Shown here piece by piece: positions 34,551 through 45,952 of a stretch of DNA of 64,000 nt (within the stretch, counting starts at the first letter, position 1; the number at the start of each line of letters is the position of its first letter). Both the position numbers and the translations under genes were made by a program. This DNA comes from Gamsiella multidivaricata (Eukaryota; Mortierellomycota; Mortierellomycetes; Mortierellales; Mortierellaceae). Location: the NCBI RefSeq assembly GCF_025024155.1, contig NW_026251714.1, forward strand, positions 310,001 to 374,000. The letters run 5' to 3'. The notes beneath the pieces are model-generated. The model searched no databases and was not told the origin of the DNA. It saw nothing but the letters and a program-made list of their open reading frames with translations.

Positions 34551-37251
34551 TTAGACTCCGTACTCCTGCAGCTGCTTCAACAGATACTTGGATTCATCAA
34601 CCCAGTTGATGGGTGTTACTGAAATAATCGTGAAGCGCATCTTCGCCTCATCCTAATATAGTATTAAGAAAAACACAAACGCTCTTTAAGAATGATAATC
34701 CAAGGCAGACAATCCAATGCGCCATAATCATGTCGATCTACTGAAGACAGCAAAATCCTTACTCCATAAACCTCCTGCTTCGCTCGGCACTTGAAGGTAT
34801 ATGCCTTGAACGTGGCTCTGTCGAACGTGGGCCTGACTTCATTAGGGTTCTACATATTTCAAAACAAGGAACCCATTCTGAGTTAGCACCTCGATTGTCA
34901 TACATATCTTCATGTCGTTCCTTGATACTCCAAGTGTTTCAATACCATAACAAGCTCTGCAGCTGGTCGTCCGGTGATGGTAGCTCCAGCATCGTTGAAG
35001 GCCTGCAGCCAGTTCTGTCCAGTGTGATCGGCGACGTTCACTCCCATTATGTATCTGTACTCTGGCTCAGGATGTGTCTGGCTGCACTTCTCACATCGCC
35101 AGCCGTTGCTGTCTTGCGTGACCTTCTTGTTGCAGTTGGGCATTGGGCAGGCCGGGTATTGGAACGTGTTCTCGGCTTTACCCATGCTCACAATTGTACC
35201 CTTCGTCTCAAAGTAGAGCTGCTGTACAGGTTCCAGGTTTGCAGCCGCATTTTTGAACTCATCAAACGTCATCCTGGGAGCCGCATTGGCCTTGAAGTCA
35301 GAGGCATGAGCCTGGAACGTGGCGGATTGTCCCTGCTGGTCAAACCATGCTCGCAGTTTGAAGGCCTCTGTAATCTCTGGATTCAGTTTGTATGTGCTGC
35401 CGCCAAAAGCGTTGAGCGACTTGCCTAAGGATTGGCAAGCATCATCAAATGTAGCATCAGTATTGCTTATGATTCAACAGTTTCCATGTATCATGCATCA
35501 CAAAGCGACTTCTATAGCAAAATCAAAACTCCAGGACGTACCACCATAGTTGCTAACAGAGACACCCTTGAACGCGATAACAGGATTTGAGCCATTGACA
35601 GAGAATGATTCGGCCTGGTTGCCCCAAAGTGTAAGCCGAGTGGCGAAGCCGGTGCTGTCTACCAATGTCAGGTCGCGTTTGATAACAGGACGGTTCGTCT
35701 TTTGTGAATTGGTATTGGTGACTTCACCGATCTCCTTGACAATAGCCACGACATCCACTGTTTCTTTCTCGTTGATATTGGCGAGGGTCGACAGATCCAC
35801 GAAATTGTAACGCATCGTTGGTACATGGTTGTTCTCCGGTGCCTATTGAAAGTCCACGAAATATACCAAATCACAATCAGCTGCGGCTTTCCATATTAAG
35901 CAGGAAAAGAAACATGGACAAAAATAGAGCACTTACGGGGACAATGTGGGTGTCGCGCTGAAGAATCAGCTCATAATTGTTCTTGACGTTGTTGAACTGC
36001 TTTTTGGCCACGTCAACCTTGGCGTTGGAAATAAAATAGACCTTGCCCTCCTCGATCATGTTGTAGTATTCATCCACTTGTTGAGTGAAGGCTGTAGCCT
36101 TGATTTCCCCCTATTTTGATAAACATACAGATAGATACAGATAGATATAATCAGTATTTTCGATCTACACGCAATCGTTTTCCGCCTTTAGATAAATCTC
36201 TGGCATGGCCTCTAGCGATATGACTTACACTCTCATCCATCAGGGTCATGCTGAACAGTCTACCCTCGCTATTTCCTGGTTTGCTCCAAGTCTTGATGTC
36301 TGACTTTTGTGTGACGCGAGCCATGATCGTCCACTTGTTCTGATATAGATTCAAGAAGCTAATAGGAAAGACTGGTCCACCGCTGGGCGAAAGAATATGT
36401 TGTTGCGGTTGGTGCTGCTGTGGTTGTTGCTGGTGCACCTGCTGGTATGGGTTAGAGGCCTGCTGTTGCTGTTGACCAGCTCGGCTCTGCGCGGGAGCAG
36501 CAGTGTCGGGGTCGATGCTGATCTGTGTTGATGGGAGATATTAGCGTTTTAAAGCGATTGTCCCCAGAGCTTTGGTCCTTTCAATGATGCAGCGAGGAAG
36601 GTGAACTTACTGGCTCTCCGATCTTACCGAGGTGACCAAACTGGTCGAGGACATCAAGCTCTAAAGCAAGGATAAGTCTGAACGGATTACTGGTTAGCGG
36701 CCATGGCAGTCCGCTCATGTTGATTCAACTCCTACTGTCAAATGTGCTTATCTTTGACATACTTTCTTTTGTTGACGGGTTTGATCGAATGCTTGTTCAG
36801 CTTAATAAGCGAATACTGTTTCAAAGCCCCGCTGTCGACGAGATGATTCAATCCGACGCCAAGAATGCCTACGGAATAAAGCAAACGCAATAAATTTTCG
36901 TTAGTTTTGTTCACGCAGTGTGCCACTAGAACGCCGAAGGTGCAATGGGGGCGATCGTCAAAAGAAACTGATTCGGTACCTTGAAATACGTAGCTCCCAT
37001 CCGATAAAAGCAGTCTGCAATTTGGAGTAGAAGAAGACGTATAGAAACAAGGCTGGTCAGCATCCTAAACCTCATTAACCGTTCTTTGCCACCAAAAAAT
37101 GCCACCTCGAAATCATTTACCTGTGGCGGATGGCTCCGCCTTGCGCCGGCTGGACCATAGCCTTGGTGTTCAGGACCTGCAAGATGGCGCCTGGACAAGG
37201 CTGCTCATTGTAGAGTGTTTGGATGGCATTGGGTGTACAGGGGTTTGTCAT
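34551..37251 (-). CDS. RFA1: replication protein A large subunit (RPA70/Rfa1)
   Basis: Binds single-stranded DNA in replication, repair and recombination as the large subunit of the RPA trimer. Ten exons (37251-37121, 37014-36980, 36868-36763, 36677-36611, 36522-36229, 36110-35937, 35842-35542, 35424-34946, 34849-34763, 34652-34551) keep phase and give 591 residues, close to yeast Rfa1. The N-terminal OB fold ([28 protein letters not shown]), a Gln-rich linker, DBD-A ([20 protein letters not shown]), DBD-B ([24 protein letters not shown]) and DBD-C follow in order. The zinc ribbon ligands of DBD-C are C462, C467, C480 and C483. Exon 2 is a 35-nt microexon. The exon 8 donor (ATG|GTATTG) was chosen because read-through stops within 14 codons and because it joins AAELVM to [15 protein letters not shown] as expected. 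Confidence 0.96.
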
Positions 37252-37599
37252 GATGATAGACTGAGGGACAGAGAGTATTGCGTTGGGAAGAATGAGAAAG
37301 CGCGACCACGAAGGACAGCAAACAACCAAATGAAGAATGCGCGTTGGCAGTCACACGTAAATGAAAAAACAGCGTGGCTTGTAGCGCCTTTCCTTCCTTC
37401 CACCCCATTCTGAGGGCCCAATCGAGCAGCAGGCACAAGAAAAAAAAACTGCGGCGGGTAACAAAAGTGAGCTTGCTGCCCGAAAAAAATTTTTCACCCT
37501 CTTTGCTTCGCTCCCTCTCCATCTCCCTACACCCGACGATCCGAGTTCTTTCATTAAAGGAACTCTCATCGTTGTAAAAGAAAAAAGCAAAAAAAAATC
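37252..37599. promoter_or_regulatory. divergent promoter between RFA1 and the eIF4A gene
   Basis: 348 bp between two outward-facing start codons. The eIF4A side is A-rich just before its ATG. No clear TATA box. Confidence 0.5.
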
Positions 37600-39302
37600 A
37601 TGTCTTCGAAGTAGGTTAACAGAAAAAATAGGCTGCCTTCATCGTCATCCCACCCTCGACTTCATCTTGCGCTATGGATCAAAAAGGCCCGATCTCGCAT
37701 AGGATCTGAAGCAGTGTGCGACATGGATACATTCTACCGGGGAGAATCTCCTATTCCTCATCTTCCACTCTCAGACCTCTTCCCTCATCTGATTCAACAA
37801 AAATGTTGGTCCTCGCTGTTTGATCCCCCGAGAGTATCGGTGGATCTCTTTGGCCCTGAGCTGCCGCTTAGGGCAAGATAACAGTAACGCTGAGATGCCC
37901 CAGTTCTCTTTTCAGTTGCTTCTCCTGCATTTTTATTTCATTCTCCCTCTCCCTTTCCTGATATGCATGCAGATGATATGCATGTCTCCTCTGAATATCA
38001 TAATTTGGCTTGACAGGACGTTCGTCCCAGTGTTGTAACCGCTCCTATCTCTTGTGGATCTTTTTCAATTCAATAGCAACGAGGCCGGTGGTCTCGAAAT
38101 TGACCAGAATGAGATTGAGGTAATGGTCCTTGGCAGGAACGCCCCTCCTATCCGGGAACCGTAGACTGGATGTCTTGCACAGGACCTCAGTTGACATCCC
38201 CATACTGACATTTTTTTTTATTTTGTACCTTCTGTTTGAATCTGACTCTAACAGTCCAACTGGGATGAGGTTGTTGATAACTTCGACAACATGAGCCTCT
38301 CCCCCGAGTTGCTTCGTGGTATCTATGCCTATGGGTACGTATCATTGGACAGGAACAGACCACGTTTTCGTACTGGCAACATCATATCGCTCTGTTACAT
38401 TTCGCCAACTGACAGCATCCTTTTTGGTTTCCTTCACCATGTCGCCTTAACGTCTTAATTCAGTTTCGAACGCCCTTCGACCATTCAGCAGCGTGCCATT
38501 CTCCCCGTCATCAAGGGACATGATGTCATTGCTCAGGCCCAGTCTGGTACTGGAAAGACTGCCACCTTCTCGATCTCGGCTCTTCAGAAGTTGGACACCT
38601 CCAACCCTCAGTGCCAGGCCCTCATCCTCGCTCCTACTCGCGAGTTGGCCCAGCAGATCCAAAAGGTCGTCATTGCCCTCGGTGACTTCATGAAGGTTCA
38701 GTGCCACGCCTGCATTGGTGGTACCAACGTCCGCGACGACATGAGAACCCTCGAGAGTGGTGCCCAGGTCGTTGTCGGTACCCCCGGTCGTGTCTTCGAC
38801 ATGATCAACCGCGGTGCCCTCAAGACCGATTCCATGAAGATGTTCATCCTCGATGAGGCCGATGAGATGTTGTCCCGCGGTTTCAAGGATCAGATCTACG
38901 ATGTCTTCCAGCGTCTTCCCCCCAGCACTCAGGTTGTCCTTTTGTCCGCCACCATGCCCACTGAGGTCATGGAGGTCACCACCAAGTTCATGCGTGAGCC
39001 CATCCGTATTCTGGTTAAGAAGGACGAGTTGACCCTTGAGGGTATCAAGCAGTTCTACGTCGCCGTCGAGAAGGAGGAGTGGAAGTTGGACACCCTTTGC
39101 GATCTCTACGAGACCGTCACCATCACTCAGGCCGTCATCTTCTGCAACACCCGCAGAAAGGTCGACTGGTTGACCGAGAAGCTCACTGCCCGCGAGTTCA
39201 CTGTCTCTGCCATGCACGGAGATATGGAGCAGGCACAGCGTGAGGTCATTATGAAGGAGTTCCGCTCTGGTTCTTCCCGTGTTTTGATCGCCACCGACTT
39301 GC

Positions 39303-39333
<31 letters not shown>

Positions 39334-39529
39334 CTTGGTTATCAACTACGATCTCCCCTCGAACAAGGAGAACTACATTCATCGTATCGGTCGTGGTGGT
39401 CGTTTCGGTCGTAAGGGTGTTGCCATCAACTTCGTCACCGCTGATGACACCCGCATGCTCCGCGAGATTGAGCAGTTCTACTCTACTCAGATCCTTGAGA
39501 TGCCCATGAACGTTGCCGATCTTATCTAA
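37600..39529 (+). CDS. TIF1: translation initiation factor eIF4A, DEAD-box RNA helicase
   Basis: ATP-dependent RNA helicase of the cap-binding complex eIF4F that unwinds mRNA leaders. Four exons (37600-37610, 38077-38119, 38255-38334, 38464-39529) give 399 residues, the standard length. Motifs: Q-motif ([12 protein letters not shown]), AQSGTGKT (70-77), PTREL (102-106), GTPGR (150-154), DEAD (175-178), [20 protein letters not shown] and HRIGRGGR. The very short first coding exon (11 nt) is followed by a 466-nt intron, a pattern common in highly expressed fungal genes. Codon use in the last exon is biased to C-ending codons, also a sign of high expression. Confidence 0.97.
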
Positions 39530-39816
39530 GCGCAATGTGTTTGTGGTTGGGTGAACGAAGCTAATGTAAGTACCACTACATTATATCTCTCCTGGAGTTA
39601 CTTCATGATTCTTAATGCCATTGATGGCATATCTATTATGTGCATGCGTATTAACCGTGTTCTTTACTTCTTTTTTTTTTTTTGTCAACTGGTTAACGTT
39701 TTTTTATTAGAATGCAGAATAAAATATTTTCTTTTGAGATGGAAAAAAAAAATGCAATGCAATGCAAAACGAATAATGAATAATGGATGACAATGATGGA
39801 GGGAGAGAATTGAAAG
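39530..39816. other. convergent 3' flanks of the eIF4A and CCCH/CCHC protein genes
   Basis: 287 bp with T- and A-runs; probably both polyadenylation regions. No gene seen. Confidence 0.55.
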
Positions 39817-42800
39817 TTATCTGAATGTGCCATCTTTCGAGGGATCAGCGGACGTGTAGTCGCACTGCATGACGGTATGATCGAACGACCCACAATACAG
39901 ACATGTGTGCATGTATGGGCATTCACTCTTGTTCGCCAAAAAACGACATCCTCTTGGGGCGATGTTATACGATAAACATGGCCTGATAAGAACCACAGTT
40001 TTTGCTTCGTCGGTTCCTGCTCCTGCTCCTGCTCCTACTTCCGATCCAGATCCGGATACAGATCCAATTCCGGTCCCTGCCTCTGATGCTGATGCTGGTG
40101 CTGGTGCTGGTGCTGCTGATGCTGATTTGAACCCTGGGTGCGATGTTCCTGTTTCTTGGTCATGCAAAGATGTCATCGAATCAACTTCCATAGCGGCATC
40201 AATGCGGGAGTTGGGACGAAGGTCCCGAAGTCCCGGCCCCCGCTGACCTGACTCGGCGTATTTAGTCGATGCAAGGGTGGTCGAGGCCATTGGCGTCGAT
40301 CCTGTCCCTGCTCCTGCTCCTGACGCCCTTGTTGCCGACAATCCTGTTGCTGCGCCTATCGTCTGGATCTTTGGTACCACCACTACGGCTGTGGCCGATC
40401 CTGCAGCAGCGGATGTCGAGAGCTGATTAAGCCTTGAGATCAACTCTTGGGTTGCCAACATCATTCTCCGGAGCTCAGGCAATTGGTGTTGTTCAAGAGC
40501 CTGCTTCATCTCATGATGAATCTGGCTTTTCTTGACTTCAAGCTCCATCTGCGCCGTGAGTAGGGCGAGCCGTGCGTCCGATTCGAGGGCCTGAGCGGTG
40601 ACTTCGTCCAGTTGCGTTGTGACAGTCAAGTACCGCTGTCGAAGTAACTGAAGATCCACTGTACACCGCTCAATAGTTTCGAAAGCCAGGGACATATCAC
40701 TCTTGCCGATGTCGCCCTGGGGTGTTGGGACAAGGTTAAGACCATTGCTGTTGAAAAAAGACAAAGACTGAGGTCGATCATGGGAAGAAAACGCCGGTAT
40801 TCCCTGTGCTGTTGGCGTGTACATGGACAAGGTGGCGGACGATAACGAGGTGTTGAATGTTGCCGGAGAGGGCGAGCCAAGGCCACTTTTCCGATTGGCC
40901 GCTGAAAAGAGAATGGGGGATTCCATGGTTCGCTGTAGTCTGCTTGTGTTCGAGAAAAGGACTGAAGGATCTTCCTGGGTGCTCTTGATGTTCACATTCG
41001 GATCACGCTGTTCGATAGCTGCCTCGTGCACATGCTGTTGCTGCTGCTGCTGCTGCAATTGCTGCTGCATCCTGTTTGCAGCCGAGAAAATGATCGGTTC
41101 ATCCTGGTTCATCGATGGGGATTCAATGGTCATCGCGGAAAAGCTAGGCTGCATCGCATCTGACTTGCCTTGCATCCGGTTTGCGACTGAAAAGATGATT
41201 GGAGAATCGTCAGATGCATTTGCAGCAGCGCTCGCTCGCGCGTCAGACTTACTGGTCGCTTCTGGGGCCTCCTTTTCGCTCGGAGAGTTGCCTCCTCTCT
41301 CTCGGTCTAGCAACCGTCCACGAGCCTTACCCATGCCGCTTTCTGCTGCTCTGTCACAACCAGAATCGATCGGCGAGTCATTCCCTCGATCGCTCTTCTT
41401 GAGCATACTGTGCGTACTGAGCACACTATTCACAGACGCTTTGTTGGAGGTTTGATCGTGGTTGCGTTCGGATCCTCGCTCAAGTTCCCGATCGGTTCTT
41501 CGTTCAACTTCTTTATCAGGTCCCTTATCGGTTGTTCTTTCGCTCTGCCGGTCATACCCACGTTCGGTTGATCTCGATATTCCTCTGTCCTCCGGTCTAA
41601 TACTTTCTCGATCAAAGCTTCGGTCGCCTCCGCGTTCATACCGATAGTACTCTCCCTCATAATTCCTGTCATACATCCAATATCCTCCTCTGTCTGCGCT
41701 TCGTTCGTACCCTCGATCAGTTCCCCTATCATAGCCTCTGTCATAACCTCTATCATAGCCCCTGTCGTATTTCCTGTCATAATTCCTGTCATAATCCCGA
41801 TCAGTTCCTCGCTCTGTGGAACGACTGCTTGTCCTGTCTGACGCCCTGCTTGATTCAGTGTTCCTGTCGCCCTCCTTGAACTTGTCCCTCTCAACATCCA
41901 TATCCGACCTACTGATCAGTCGGAGGTCCTTCATTGGCTGAGGCGGCTCCTTAGCGGTAGGAGTATTTGGTCTGGATCCATTAGAGCCTGCTGTATCAGA
42001 GACTGTTGCGGATCGCTCATTGCGAATGGCATCCAGGCTTAATCCTGTAATGGATTCGTTTGTGTCACCTCCAGCTTTGATCCGCTTTGATGGTTGCTGC
42101 TGCTCTTTGCTATCGGATTCTGGGTACGCCTTCCTAAGTGCTGAAAGAGAGATCGGGCTCGACTGTCGACTTCGCTTGTTGCCATCGAAACCATTATTAT
42201 CCCCACTGCTTCTTGAGAATCCCGATTCACTAGCGACGTTCTCCATGTGCGATGTGGATGGAGTGCTCGTCTTATGTTTCAAACGTTCTTCATGTAAACT
42301 TATTCCTGTCAGACCTTGACCCTCTGTCTCTGCTGGCAAGATGACCTTTGGCTTCGCAGGTAAGGTGTGATGGGTAGGACTCGTAAGTGACGTGGAGTGC
42401 ATCGCTGAAGACCGGGCGAGCTGGGTGTTAATATTCATTGCCGTAGAGTTGCTTTGTGTACGAGGTTTGTTATTGTTGCTAATAAGCACCATGTTCCCAT
42501 TTGAGGTCCTGGGGAGTGTCGACAGCGCTTGAGGCTCAGTGGACTTTGGAGCGTACGAGGAAGCACTGGTAGGGGCACGCGTCTTTGCATTGATCGACGG
42601 AATGAGCTGTGAGTCGGTTGACTCGGGGGTTTCAAGTGATGAAAATTTGCTTGGAGGCGGCAAAAGCTCAGTGCCGGGTCCCCGATCCGATAATGGAGGT
42701 GGTGCTGAGATCTCGACTGGAGTGATAATGGCATTGCTTGATGTCACGCCACTCGCCGCTGTATCCTCTGTTTTGCGTTCCTGTGATTTGAAGATGACAG

Positions 42801-43740
42801 TGTTGCTAGAGCTGTCGGGAACATGGACGGCCTTGTTATGCAATAGTGGGATGGTGTTTGAGCCGTTCGCTTTCTGCTGGATATCCGCTGAGCTACCGGA
42901 AATGTTCATCGAGTTCAGAATGTTCTGGCTAGCACCCGATTGTGAGCTCCCTATCAGAGTAAAAGCACGTCAGCAAGGGATGAAAATTCACTGAGTAAAA
43001 CAATTGGCACAAAATCTGTGAGATGGAGCATATTCTCACCTTGAGCGTCAGGCTTCGAGATCGTCAGCTGTGCCGTGGATTTCAAGCCCTTGAGATTGAG
43101 GGGTGAAGGAGTCAGTTGAGGGCTCAACACATGGCTAACTGCATTAAAACAGCAGTGGCATGCAGCTTAAACGAGAAGTGTCGAGCAGGACCGTTTGACG
43201 TTATTTTACCTTGGTGGATATTCCATTTCCGATGGTAGTATCCTGATTTCTTTGATTGGGAGCGGGGGTGCTGCGTTGCATAAGTAGCTGCTCTCGTAAG
43301 TCAAGTACTTCTTTTGAAACTTCAGCGCTGTGCAGGCCTAGGCCTGCAGCCGGTGAGGAATTCGGGGGCTGGAATGGGTTCCATTGGCCATTTCCGGCTG
43401 CCTCGTCTCGCAGCGACTGCAGAGATATACCTCGCTCAGAACTCGATTGATAGGGCCTGTCGTTATACTCGTGCCGTGATAGATAGTAGTCACGATTCGG
43501 TGGGTACAACCCAGAAGCGGTGGAGCGTCTGGATCGAGTGTCTGATGGGGCTGTAGAGGACGCCCTCTGACTCCTTATAGCTGCCTGTCGTTGACGCAAC
43601 ATATCCTTGAAAGCGTTCTTCTTATTCGGAGCAGACGAGTCGTCCAAAGAGGCGGAGGTCGTAGTAGGATCCACTGCAGGATCTGTCGTTCGAGGATTCG
43701 AATCTGGCTGGACCGAAGTGGCGAGATGCTGCTGATCCAT
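39817..43740 (-). CDS. long disordered protein with C-terminal CCCH and CCHC zinc motifs
   Basis: The main exon 42950-39817 encodes about 1044 residues and is well supported. Its C-terminus has CLSYNIAPRGC then a C-x8-C-x3-H arrangement (CCCH-like), followed at once by CLYCGSFDHTVMQC, an exact C-x2-C-x4-H-x4-C knuckle. Together these suggest RNA binding. A region with D-R-G-Y repeats (about 41480-41830) and Ser/Arg/Asp stretches precede them. A short motif of the type PIIFSAANR recurs four times (40885-41220), followed by a predicted coiled coil (about 40480-40690). Upstream exons 43740-43210 (start MDQQHLATSVQ) and 43138-43040 share its style, and exon 2 joins the main exon in phase. Exon 1 leaves at phase 0 while exon 2 needs phase 1, so the first junction is unresolved: a missed exon, a frameshift, or two genes with the second starting at 42909. 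The family is not recognised. Confidence 0.6.
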
Positions 43741-44284
43741 AGTGCACGTTGTAAAGCGTACGCTATCGAGATGTCCAGTCAGTGTTGCTACCTTGCTGCT
43801 GCTTTTGCTGCTGCCTTGACGAGGTGTGTCTGTGTCTATTAGCTTCGTTGTAAAGGGCTGGGAGGGGAGGTTGCTTGCACGCACTTTTTTGAAAGCAATA
43901 AAGAAACATCATGTGACCAGGACGAACGCGCCAAACTTTATTCTTTGCAGGAGGAAAGGATATACGCGTAACTGAAAGAACGTAAAACATGAAGCGAGAG
44001 AGAAAGAGAGGATAGGCTCAGTCCTGATAGAGAGAAGCAGATAGATACCCACGAGATATAAAAGAAACAGATGAAATTCCGCAGAGTAGAAAAGGCGGCA
44101 GAGCAAGTCAAGGAAGAGGTGCTTCATCTGCTTCCCGCTCGTGAACTGTTTGTGCAGAGAAAAACAAAATTAAGGCGGACACCGTCCAGCGGTGGTTCTA
44201 AAGTACAGGTATCGATATATGCCGATTGGAGGAGAAATACCACCAATCTAGGAAGGGTCAGCATGGAAACGTATACTACTGTCT
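43741..44284. other. upstream region of the CCCH/CCHC gene and 3' flank of the next gene
   Basis: 544 bp between two minus-strand genes; no coding sequence recognised. Confidence 0.45.
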
Positions 44285-45952
44285 CTACCAGACGCGGTCC
44301 TCTGCGCCAAAGTAATCGGGTGTATCCTCGCCATCATTACCGCGGCGGGCAACGGTTCGATATACGGATTGCTGGAGCTTGGTCTTGACAGTAGCATGGC
44401 AAGAATTTCGAAGGTATCTGACGGTTGGCGTGGATTTGAATTCTCGGCGACTGTCAATCAACATGGGAGTCTCCTCCTCAGATGGAATACCCTTCATAGG
44501 AGTGACCCGGCTCGAGGGGCGACTGAAGCTGAAGTCCATCTCGCTGGCGTCGACCGAGTATCGACGCATGCTCTTGAGCATCCTTCGGCGGCTGGCGGCC
44601 TGTTCTAGACGGCTGGGGGTACCCTGGTTGTTCAAAAGATCCGAGAGGAGGGAGCGGCGGGGCGTGCTAGCAGGCAAGGCGACATTGAGCTTTTGGAACC
44701 AAGAGGAATCAGGACGCCGACGACAATGGTTAGAGAAATATAGATCGGTACATTGTTTCGGGTTACAGGCGAGGAAAGTGTTTCCATTACTGCTGCCGAT
44801 ACAAGTAAGACTCAAAGGCTTATCCATGAGTGTGTGGTAAGAGTTTACATTCCTGTGGTGTTGAGCTCCCTGAGGTAAACCGATGGTAAAAATTGAGATG
44901 ATGGGTACTCGCTGCTTCAAGAGGGCGATCTGCTCACAAGTTCTCGCGCCAGTTGAAAGTAGTGGAGTAGTCATGAAGCAGCTGCTGTTTGAGCGTGGGC
45001 TGTTGGGCACGGGCAGTGATAGTGCATATTCCTCCATTGCTTTTTCTTTAAGCGGAAAGTTGGCGATGTTGCGGAGCTTTGGTGATGCAACGCTGGGGAT
45101 GAAGTATAGAGGTTCATTATGGAGAAGAAGGAGAAGAGGGGGCAATGCCACAAGGAGGGTGCACATTATATAAGGCAGCGATCACTTTCTGCCCTTACCT
45201 TGGCAAGCTTTCCGCTCAGTGGACTAGACGCGGCAGCTATGATGTTGTGAATGTGAATCCAAAGGTTCAACAGGATGTCAGCCGTGGACTTTATCAATAG
45301 ACCCCATATGAATTGTGGTTTTAAAAACGAGGAGCATCGTCAAAACAATAACGTCGGAGCAAAAGAGGAGCGACGGCGCAAATATGTAGGACTAGGGCAT
45401 ACGACATTCGCCTGACCTCCGGTCTTTTTGTTACGTTGGGCAGAGCATGCGTGCAGTATTCACATTGTAGCATAAAAATTTTGCCACATACCATCGCTCT
45501 TCTCTTTGGTCTCAGTAATAGTGACACCCGCATTAGCAATACTAGCACTAGCAAGGCCTTTTTGAAGTTGCTCCAGTGAGATAGTACCATCGCTTTTGCG
45601 CTTGACATGGCGTGTCTGGTGGACAGGAGAAGCAGAACCCTCTGCGACCTCAGTGGTGTCATAGAGACGGCTGTTCGCAATGTAATACGCTGGGTCGTTA
45701 TAGTGCACATAAGGAGATGCGACGGCCAGACAGCTCACGGTCCGGCGATGGTAGCTAGTAGGACTATTCGAGTCGAATAGGACGACAAGCAAGCTATGAA
45801 TAGTCGTACATTGGTGTGAATGTACTAAAGTGAGCTAAACCATTGTAGCTGGGTGATCTTTACCTCTTTCGAGTGGCCGTAAAAGATCCGATGGGGCCTT
45901 GGTCGAAGCGGTCGACTTTGAAGTGACTCTGGGGCGGGGTATTGACAAGCAT
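44285..45952 (-). CDS. unrecognised 406-residue protein
   Basis: Four exons (45952-45864, 45793-45492, 45236-45199, 45076-44285) join in phase and end at TAG 44287-44285. The third is a 38-nt microexon. The N-terminal part has a compact look (FKVDRFDQGPIGSFTATRKS, LLVVLFDSNSPTSYHRRTV, YVHYNDPAYYIANSRLYD). The rest is basic and Ser/Pro-rich, with RRMLKSMRRYSVDASEMDF and many S/T-P sites (PRSNSS, RVTPMKGIPSEE). The tail is VARRGNDGEDTPDYFGAEDR. The Ser-Pro-rich, basic composition suggests a phosphorylated nuclear or cytoskeletal protein, but no domain was recognised. The last exon could contain a further intron with a GTAAAC donor near 44845; it was left open because the frame has no stop. Confidence 0.55.

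Noticed and set aside
34895..35428. 177-codon plus-strand frame over RPA1 exon 8
   Set aside because: Antisense shadow of the RPA1 DBD-C exon, whose zinc ribbon is plain on the minus strand.
38447..39535. 362-codon open frame antisense to eIF4A
   Set aside because: It mirrors the strongly biased codons of the helicase gene; its Leu/Gly/Asp-rich translation has no family resemblance.
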